In this document: positions 50,409 through 56,161 of the stretch, in pieces
Numbering within the stretch: the first letter of the stretch is position 1
Layout: each line of letters begins with the position of its first letter
Assembly: GCA_002314875.1 (NCBI GenBank)
Contig: DCHS01000001.1
Coordinates: 1 to 56,161 of the forward strand
Direction: 5' to 3'
DNA from: Prevotellaceae bacterium UBA1746
GTDB taxonomy: Bacteria; Bacteroidota; Bacteroidia; Bacteroidales; Bacteroidaceae
DNA: 56,161 nucleotides
The notes under the pieces: model-generated
What the model saw: the letters and a program-made list of their open reading frames with translations, nothing else
Database searches by the model: none
Told to the model about the DNA's origin: nothing
Made by a program: the position numbers and the translations under genes

Positions 50409-51260
50409 ATGTACACAGTAGACGAACTCAACGAACAACTCATCGAACTTTCTTTCTCAGAAGATATCGGTGATGGTGATCATACCACTCTTTGCTGCAT
50501 CCCCGCTGACGCGATGGGAAAAAGCCGCCTTCTTATCAAGCAAGAAGGTATCCTTGCTGGTGTCCGCATTGCCAAGGAAGTATTCCACAAGTTTGACCCC
50601 ACCATGGAGATGGAAGTATTCATCGAAGATGGGGCTCACGTAAAGCCTGGAGATGTTGCATTTGTTGTGAGTGGAAAGATTCAGAGTCTTCTTCAGACAG
50701 AACGCTTGATGCTGAACATCATGCAGCGCATGAGCGGTATCGCAACCATGACGAACCGTTATCAGCAAGCTCTTATCGACGCAGGTACAAAAACCCACGT
50801 CCTCGATACCCGCAAGACTACTCCCGGCATGCGTATGCTCGAGAAAGAAGCCGTGAAGATCGGTGGTGGCATGAACCATCGTATCGGTCTCTTCGATATG
50901 ATTCTTCTGAAAGATAATCATGTTGATTTCTGCGGTGGCATCCACAATGCCATCAGCCGTGCAAAACAATACTGCAAGGACAACAACAAGGATCTCAAAA
51001 TTGAAATTGAGGTGCGTAACTTCGAAGAACTTGCAGAAGCACTTGCAGAAGGTCCGGACCGCATTATGTTCGACAATTTCACTCCTGAGGACACAGCCAA
51101 AGCTGTTAAAATCGTCAATGGCCAGTGTGAAACGGAATCCAGCGGTGGCATTACCTTCGACACAATGATCCCATACGCAAAGGCTGGTGTTGATTTCATC
51201 TCTTTCGGTGCTCTCACCCACTCAGTCAAGGGTCTTGACATGTCCTTCAAAGCTTGCTAA
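50409..51260 (+). CDS. nadC: Nicotinate-nucleotide pyrophosphorylase (carboxylating)
   Basis: A 283-residue quinolinate phosphoribosyltransferase that makes nicotinate mononucleotide in de novo NAD synthesis. Family blocks: EDIGDGDHTTLC, ERLMLNIMQRMSGIAT, DTRKTTPGMRMLEKEAVKIG, HRIGLFDMILLKDNH and ISFGALTHSVKGLDMS. The ATG at 50409 is preferred over an in-frame TTG at 50343, which lies upstream of the promoter's -7 box. nadA and nadB are not in the window. The C69 peptidase gene starts 72 nt downstream. Confidence 0.95.
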   Translation: MYTVDELNEQLIELSFSEDIGDGDHTTLCCIPADAMGKSRLLIKQEGILAGVRIAKEVFHKFDPTMEMEVFIEDGAHVKPGDVAFVVSGKIQSLLQTERLMLNIMQRMSGIATMTNRYQQALIDAGTKTHVLDTRKTTPGMRMLEKEAVKIGGGMNHRIGLFDMILLKDNHVDFCGGIHNAISRAKQYCKDNNKDLKIEIEVRNFEELAEALAEGPDRIMFDNFTPEDTAKAVKIVNGQCETESSGGITFDTMIPYAKAGVDFISFGALTHSVKGLDMSFKAC

Positions 51261-51332
51261 TAAACAATTCCAATTTTTGTGCTTCTGCACCCACATTTCC
51301 ACATTTTCTCATTGGCACAAAGTGCCCGCATT

Positions 51333-53012
51333 ATGAAAAGACTTTTCTTCCTTTTGGCAGCATTCGTTGCCATCTCCGCTTCAGCTTGTACAAACTTCCT
51401 AGTTGGAAAGAAAGCCTCCAAGACCGGTGCAACATTTATTAGCTACAATATGGATAGCTATGGTATGTACGGTGTTTTGAAGTATTATCCCGCAGGCAAA
51501 CATGCTGCAGGTGAAGTTCGTCGTATCGTTGACGGCGACACCAACCACTATCTTCGTGACATTCCCGAAGCTTCTGAGACCTATGCAGTAATGGGCTTGA
51601 TGAATGAGTTCCAGCTCTCAATCATGGAGACGACTTTTGGTGGTCGTGAAGAACTTTATCCTAAGAATCCCGAAGGCGGTATCGACTATCCTTCTCTCAT
51701 GGCCCTTGGTCTTCAGCGCGCAAAGACTGCCCGCGAAGCAATTCAGGTTATGGGCGATCTCGTTGATAAATACGGTTATAGCGGTGAAGGTGAAAGCTTT
51801 AGCGTTGCTGACCCCAATGAAATCTGGATTCTGGAAATGATTGGTAAGGGCGACGAGGCAAAGGGAGCCGTTTGGGTAGCTGTTCGCATTCCTGATGACT
51901 GCATTGCTGCTCATGCTAACCAGAGCCGTATCCACAAGTTTGCCCAAAGTAAGAAGATCGACAAGAAACTGGGTATCTTTGTTGCTGGTGGCGGTGACGT
52001 AATGTATTCAAAGGACGTTATCACCTTCGCTCGTGAAAAGGGATACTTTAACGGCAATGATGCCGACTTCTCTTTTGCTGACGCCTATGCTCCCGCAGAT
52101 TTCGGTAGCCAGCGTTTCTGTGACGCTCGTGCCTGGAGTTTTTTCAACCGCTTCGTTGACGGTATGGACCGCTACGTTGATTTTGTAGACGGCCGTCATA
52201 TCGGTACTTCTGAAGTTATGCCTCTCTATTTCAAGCCCAATCGTCTCCTCGATCTCAGTGATGTTATTGCTGCTAACCAGGATCATTATGAAGGTACTCC
52301 CTTTGATTTCCAGGAAGATATCAATAGCGGTGTTTACCAGAGTGCATACCTTCCCACTCCGTTGACTTATGAATACGACGGCAAGAAGTATTTCAACGAG
52401 CGTCCCATTTCTACCCAGCAGAGTGCTTGTACCTTCATCGCACAGATGCGTGGCTGGTTGCCTAATGAAATAGGCGGTGTACTCTGGTTCGGTAATGACG
52501 AACCCAATATGGTAGCGTATACGCCTATGTACTGTGGTGCTACCCGAGTTCCAGAATGCTATGCAGAAGGAACTGCTGATGACCACACTTTCTCTTGGAA
52601 ATCTGCTTTCTGGGTATGTAACTGGGTTGCCAACATGACCTATCCTCGTTACTCTGTCCTCTTCCCTGCTGTTAAGGCGGTACGTGACGAACTCCAGCAG
52701 AAATACATCAGTGAACAGGCAAACACTGATGCTAAGGCTCAGGAACTCCTTGCCCAGAACAGCACCACTTGCCGTCAGTATCTTACAGATTATTCTGTAA
52801 ATACGGCTCAGGATATGCTCACTCGCTGGAAGGAGCTTGGTGAATATCTCATCGTTAAGTTCAACGACCAGGCAGTCAAGAAAGAAAAGGACGGCAAGTT
52901 CGAACTCACCGAAGACGGCATCTGTGTATCTCCCGAACGTCCGGGTTTCCCCCAGAACTATCGTGCAAAAATTGTAAAAGAAACAGGCACAAAGTATCAG
53001 ATGCCTGAATAA
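51333..53012 (+). CDS. C69-family dipeptidase, exported
   Basis: A 559-residue N-terminal-nucleophile hydrolase of peptidase family C69. Signal peptide cleavage after residue 18 (ISASA) would expose Cys19 as the new N-terminus: C19-TNFLVGKKASKTGATFISY, which is the family's catalytic nucleophile. The residues before the cysteine do not make a good lipobox, so self-activation by signal peptidase I cleavage is more likely than lipidation. NEFQLSIMETTFGGREE and EIWILEMIGKG are further family blocks. It would release dipeptides in the periplasm. The RSH gene follows after 29 nt. Confidence 0.88.
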   Translation: MKRLFFLLAAFVAISASACTNFLVGKKASKTGATFISYNMDSYGMYGVLKYYPAGKHAAGEVRRIVDGDTNHYLRDIPEASETYAVMGLMNEFQLSIMETTFGGREELYPKNPEGGIDYPSLMALGLQRAKTAREAIQVMGDLVDKYGYSGEGESFSVADPNEIWILEMIGKGDEAKGAVWVAVRIPDDCIAAHANQSRIHKFAQSKKIDKKLGIFVAGGGDVMYSKDVITFAREKGYFNGNDADFSFADAYAPADFGSQRFCDARAWSFFNRFVDGMDRYVDFVDGRHIGTSEVMPLYFKPNRLLDLSDVIAANQDHYEGTPFDFQEDINSGVYQSAYLPTPLTYEYDGKKYFNERPISTQQSACTFIAQMRGWLPNEIGGVLWFGNDEPNMVAYTPMYCGATRVPECYAEGTADDHTFSWKSAFWVCNWVANMTYPRYSVLFPAVKAVRDELQQKYISEQANTDAKAQELLAQNSTTCRQYLTDYSVNTAQDMLTRWKELGEYLIVKFNDQAVKKEKDGKFELTEDGICVSPERPGFPQNYRAKIVKETGTKYQMPE

Positions 53013-53041
53013 ACCGCGCTTAGCGCAAAAACTAAACAGAC

Positions 53042-55066
53042 ATGGCAGACATCATTATCACAACAATCTTAGACCACCCTCTCATTGCAGCCTTTGGCTT
53101 TGATGAGATGGAAATCGCGAAGGCAACTTTGGAACTTGCTGCCGAAGAGATGGGTCTGAGGGATTGGCGTCCCTCAGCAAATGATGTGATTGCTTTCCAA
53201 CGCGTTCACCAACTCGAAGGCCTCAGCGAAGACATGATGAAGACAGACAACTACCGCAACCTGCTCGTAGGTCAGGCGGCTGATATGCGTGTCATCCTCA
53301 TACTTATCGCAATGAATGTTGTCCTTATGCGACGCGTTAAGGACACTCCCGCTGTTGAAGAACAACGCCGTCTTTCTGTCATGGCTGCAAATATCTATGC
53401 TCCGCTGGCTCATAAGTTGGGACTCTACAAACTGAAGTCGGAACTTGAAGATCTCTCCCTGAAGTATCTCGAGCATGATGCTTATTATATGATCAAGGAG
53501 AATCTGAATGCCACGAAGAAGAGCCGTGATGCTTACATTGAGCGTTTCCTCGCTCCTATTCATGAAGTACTGGACAAAGCTGGTCTGAAATATCACATGA
53601 AGGGGCGAACGAAGAGTATCCACTCCATCTGGCAGAAGATGAAGAAGCAGAAATGCGGCTTCAACGGCGTTTACGATCTCTTCGCTATCCGTATCATTCT
53701 GGATTCAAAGCCCAAGAATGAGGTCGGCGATTGTTGGAAAGTATTCTCTCTCATCACGGATATGTACGAGTCTAATCTGAAGCGTCTCCGTGACTGGGTA
53801 ACCGTGCCCAAGAGCAATGGCTATGAAAGTCTGCATATCACGGTATTAGGCCCCGAGGACAAATGGGTTGAAGTTCAAATCCGTACCGAAAGAATGGATG
53901 AAGTCGCCGAACATGGTTTTGCTGCTCACTGGCGTTATAAAGGCATCAAGAGCAGTTCTGACGGTGTCGATGACTGGCTTGCCGGTATACGTTCTGCTCT
54001 CGAAGCAGGCAAGGACCCGCAAGTTACCCAGGAAACTGCACTCCAGGAAACTACAATCTATGTTTTTACTCCAAAAGGCGACCTCTACAAACTCCCCGCA
54101 GGCGCTACCCTCCTCGACTTTGCCTACTCCATTCACACCGGCGTCGGTAACAAATGCGTGGGTGGTATCGTCAATGGCAAGAATGTGCCCCTTCGCTACA
54201 AACTGGAAAGCGGCCAGAAGGTAGAAGTCCTCACATCTTCCAAACAGCAACCGAACCCTGATTGGCAGAACATTGTCACTTCTAGTCATGCCAAGGCAAA
54301 GATTCGTCAAGCTTTGAAGGAAATCCAAAGCCGTGACTTTGCTATGGGTCGTGAGATTCTTGAACGTAAGCTTAAGAATCGCAAACTGGAATGGGAGGAG
54401 ACCGCTATTAATCAGCTCATCAAACGTCAGGGCTTCAAGGAAGCAGCAGATTTTTTCCGTGCTATTGTTAATGATTCTTACGACCTCAACCAACTTCTGG
54501 ATACCTATGTTGACATTCAAAAGCGTGAGGCCGGAACTGCAGAAAGAGCCACCACTCGTTCTGCAGAAGAATTTACGATGGATAGCAAAGTCGTTCAGAG
54601 TTCCACTACCCGTGGTGCTTCTGATGACGTCCTCGTAATCGACCAAAACCTTAAAGGTGTTGAATTCCAGATGGCACAATGCTGCTCCCCCGTTTATGGT
54701 GACCGCGTTTTCGGCTTCGTCAATGTAAGTGGTGGTATCAAAATACACCGTGAGAGTTGCCCGAATGCCCAGCAGCTTCGTGAGCGTTTCCCTTACCGCA
54801 TTGTCCGTGCCCGCTGGTCAGGAAAAGGTGGCAGTAACTACCCTATTACACTTCATGTGGTGGGGCAGGATGATCTAGGTATCGTGAACAATCTTACTTC
54901 AATTATTTCGAAAGAAGAACACATCATGCTGCGAAATATCAGCATCGAGAGCCACGACGGCCTCTTCTATGGTGTTCTCACGGTCCTTGTTGACGGAACC
55001 ACGCAGCTCAATGCGGTTATTAAAAAACTCCGAACGGTGAAAGGTGTCAAAGCCGTAAGCCGATAA
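53042..55066 (+). CDS. relA: RelA-type (p)ppGpp synthetase with degenerate hydrolase domain
   Basis: A 674-residue RSH protein. The synthetase domain is intact: GRTKS (188-192), YDLFAIRII (211-219), NGYESLH (259-265) and EVQIRT (277-282). A TGS domain (about 337-400, IYVFTPKGDLYKLPAGATLLDFA) and a C-terminal ACT domain (about 598-674, LHVVGQDDLGIVNNLTSIIS) follow. The first 105 residues correspond to the hydrolase region but are shortened, lack the HD pair, and show IAMNVVLMRR where bifunctional enzymes have LADRLHNMR. It should make but not degrade the alarmone. A hydrolase is presumably encoded elsewhere. Its start is 29 nt behind the C69 peptidase gene; a terminator follows. Confidence 0.92.
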   Translation: MADIIITTILDHPLIAAFGFDEMEIAKATLELAAEEMGLRDWRPSANDVIAFQRVHQLEGLSEDMMKTDNYRNLLVGQAADMRVILILIAMNVVLMRRVKDTPAVEEQRRLSVMAANIYAPLAHKLGLYKLKSELEDLSLKYLEHDAYYMIKENLNATKKSRDAYIERFLAPIHEVLDKAGLKYHMKGRTKSIHSIWQKMKKQKCGFNGVYDLFAIRIILDSKPKNEVGDCWKVFSLITDMYESNLKRLRDWVTVPKSNGYESLHITVLGPEDKWVEVQIRTERMDEVAEHGFAAHWRYKGIKSSSDGVDDWLAGIRSALEAGKDPQVTQETALQETTIYVFTPKGDLYKLPAGATLLDFAYSIHTGVGNKCVGGIVNGKNVPLRYKLESGQKVEVLTSSKQQPNPDWQNIVTSSHAKAKIRQALKEIQSRDFAMGREILERKLKNRKLEWEETAINQLIKRQGFKEAADFFRAIVNDSYDLNQLLDTYVDIQKREAGTAERATTRSAEEFTMDSKVVQSSTTRGASDDVLVIDQNLKGVEFQMAQCCSPVYGDRVFGFVNVSGGIKIHRESCPNAQQLRERFPYRIVRARWSGKGGSNYPITLHVVGQDDLGIVNNLTSIISKEEHIMLRNISIESHDGLFYGVLTVLVDGTTQLNAVIKKLRTVKGVKAVSR

Positions 55067-55072
55067 AATCTT

Positions 55073-55110
55073 ATCTCACGTAAATTCCCGAAATTTGCGT
55101 GAGATTTTTG
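55073..55110 (+). terminator. Terminator of the relA transcript
   Basis: ATCTCACGTAAATT (55073-55086) and AATTTGCGTGAGAT (55092-55105) form a 14-position stem with one mismatch and a 5-nt loop, followed by TTTTG. Confidence 0.85.
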
Positions 55111-55189
55111 CTTTTATTTGCAAATGCGTAAAATGGAGAGGCCAACTATGCAAAAAGTTTAGAACGAAATCTAAAAAAACAAACTAAAG

Positions 55190-55221
55190 TTTGGTCAAGT
55201 AAAGAAATAGTGTTAACTTTG
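55190..55221 (+). promoter_or_regulatory. Promoter of ppdK
   Basis: TTTG (55190-55193) and TAACTTTG (55214-55221) are exactly 20 bp apart, one of the best matches in the window. The leader is about 38 nt. Confidence 0.65.
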
Positions 55222-55265
55222 CGCACTACGAAACATTATATCACTAATAATCATATCTTTTTTTT

Positions 55266-56161
55266 ATGTCAGACATTAAAAGAGTCTATACCTTCGGTAA
55301 CGGACAGGCTGAAGGTAACGCAAACATGCGTGAAGTACTTGGCGGTAAGGGTGCAAACCTCGCTGAAATGAACCACATCGGTGTGCCCGTTCCTCCCGGA
55401 TTCACCATTACCACCGATACTTGTAACGAATATTACGAAGTTGGTCAGGACAAGATCGTAGAACTTCTCTCTGCAGACGTAGATGCAGCTGTTGCTCACA
55501 CTGAAGCACTCATGAACTGCAAGTTCGGTGATCCCAAGAATCCTCTCCTCGTTTCTGTTCGCTCTGGTGCTCGTGCTTCTATGCCCGGTATGATGGATAC
55601 CATCCTCAACCTCGGTCTTAATGACGAAGTTGCTGCTGGTATGTGCGAAAAGACTGGTAACCCCCACTTCGTTTATGACAGCTATCGTCGTTTCGTTCAG
55701 ATGTACGGTGATGTTGTTCTCGGTATGAAGCCCGTAAACAAGGAAGACATCGATCCCTTCGAGGCTATCATTGAGCAGGTAAAGGAAGAACAGGGTGTTG
55801 TACTTGACAAGGACCTCTCTGTAGAAAGCCTCAAGAAGCTCGTTGAGCTCTTCAAGGCTGCTATCAAGGAACAGACTGGTAGCGACTTCCCCACCGATCC
55901 TAAGGAACAGCTCTGGGGTGCTATCTGCGCTGTATTCCGCAGCTGGATGAACGAGCGTGCTATCCTCTATCGTAAGATGGAAGGAATTCCTGATGAATGG
56001 GGTACCGCAGTAAGCGTAATGGCTATGGTATTCGGTAACATGGGTGATACCTCTGCTACTGGCGTATGCTTCAGTCGCGATGCAGGTAATGGTGAAAACC
56101 TCTTCAATGGTGAATACCTGATCAATGCTCAGGGTGAAGACGTTGTTGCAGGTATCAGAAC
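55266..56161 (+). CDS. ppdK: Pyruvate, phosphate dikinase (5' part, cut by window end)
   Basis: The first 298 codons of a protein that is normally near 900 residues; the frame is still open at the last base. It begins MSDIKRVYTFGNGQAEGN and contains GGKGANLAEMNHIGVPVPPG, the nucleotide-binding start, and VSVRSGARASMPGMMDTILN with the conserved SVRSGA block. The enzyme interconverts pyruvate, ATP and phosphate with PEP, AMP and pyrophosphate, a glycolytic/gluconeogenic step in many anaerobes. It has its own promoter. Confidence 0.95.
   Translation, partial: MSDIKRVYTFGNGQAEGNANMREVLGGKGANLAEMNHIGVPVPPGFTITTDTCNEYYEVGQDKIVELLSADVDAAVAHTEALMNCKFGDPKNPLLVSVRSGARASMPGMMDTILNLGLNDEVAAGMCEKTGNPHFVYDSYRRFVQMYGDVVLGMKPVNKEDIDPFEAIIEQVKEEQGVVLDKDLSVESLKKLVELFKAAIKEQTGSDFPTDPKEQLWGAICAVFRSWMNERAILYRKMEGIPDEWGTAVSVMAMVFGNMGDTSATGVCFSRDAGNGENLFNGEYLINAQGEDVVAGIR

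Overview
The window is chromosomal DNA from a member of the Bacteroidales, most likely Prevotellaceae. Supporting signs are an 11-subunit-type nuo operon with fused nuoCD and no nuoEFG, NigD-like and PCMD-domain envelope proteins, a serine-type sulfatase, secreted proteins ending in a short 'DLxGRRV…NGKK' tail, and many promoters fitting the Bacteroides pattern (TTTG, 19-21 bp, TAnnTTTG). I see no tRNA, rRNA, insertion sequence, prophage or CRISPR array. The genus is inference.

Layout. 1-7.7 kb: a phosphopantetheinyl transferase, a large secreted protein, then a convergent sulfatase/secreted-lectin-like pair and a 7-TM orphan. 7.9-18.5 kb: the nuoABCDHIJKLMN operon (minus strand) with a roughly 250-nt leader. 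18.9-20.7 kb: an Eis-like acetyltransferase and a NigD-like lipoprotein. 20.9-33.8 kb: a glycerol/glycerol-3-phosphate island. One transcript carries glpT-glpQ-porin, a second carries glpABC-glpK-glpF-outer-membrane protein, and a DeoR-type glpR is divergent from glpA. 33.9-38.0 kb: a PASTA protein-rluD-ddl-acyltransferase operon. 38.2-46.7 kb: an esterase, a C4-dicarboxylate transporter, a BASS transporter, rpmH, trpS, an MBL-fold hydrolase and an OprO/P porin. 47.0-56.2 kb (all plus strand): a PCMD protein, two tandem ROK glucokinases, nadC, a C69 dipeptidase, a RelA-type synthetase, and the start of ppdK, cut by the window end.

How the genes work together. The glp island covers the whole path from outer-membrane channels through periplasmic phosphodiesterase, inner-membrane import and kinase to anaerobic glycerol-3-phosphate oxidation into the quinone pool. 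CTTTCG/CGAAAG operator-like half-sites beside glpA and glpR recur, at the same distance from the -7 box, in front of the C4-dicarboxylate transporter gene 9 kb away. This suggests that glycerol-3-phosphate oxidation is co-regulated with fumarate/succinate exchange. Complex I would feed the same quinone pool from an electron donor other than NADH.

The least explained DNA is non-coding. The convergent gap at 39.5-40.2 kb holds a 21-bp tandem repeat and a 267-bp element bounded by perfect 26-bp inverted repeats. A different quasi-palindromic array lies in the convergent gap at 3.1-3.2 kb. Other points of interest are an alanine-rich tail on NuoI, a small Cys-containing reading frame in the nuo leader, a possibly leaderless phosphopantetheinyl transferase mRNA, and an RSH protein whose hydrolase domain is degenerate.
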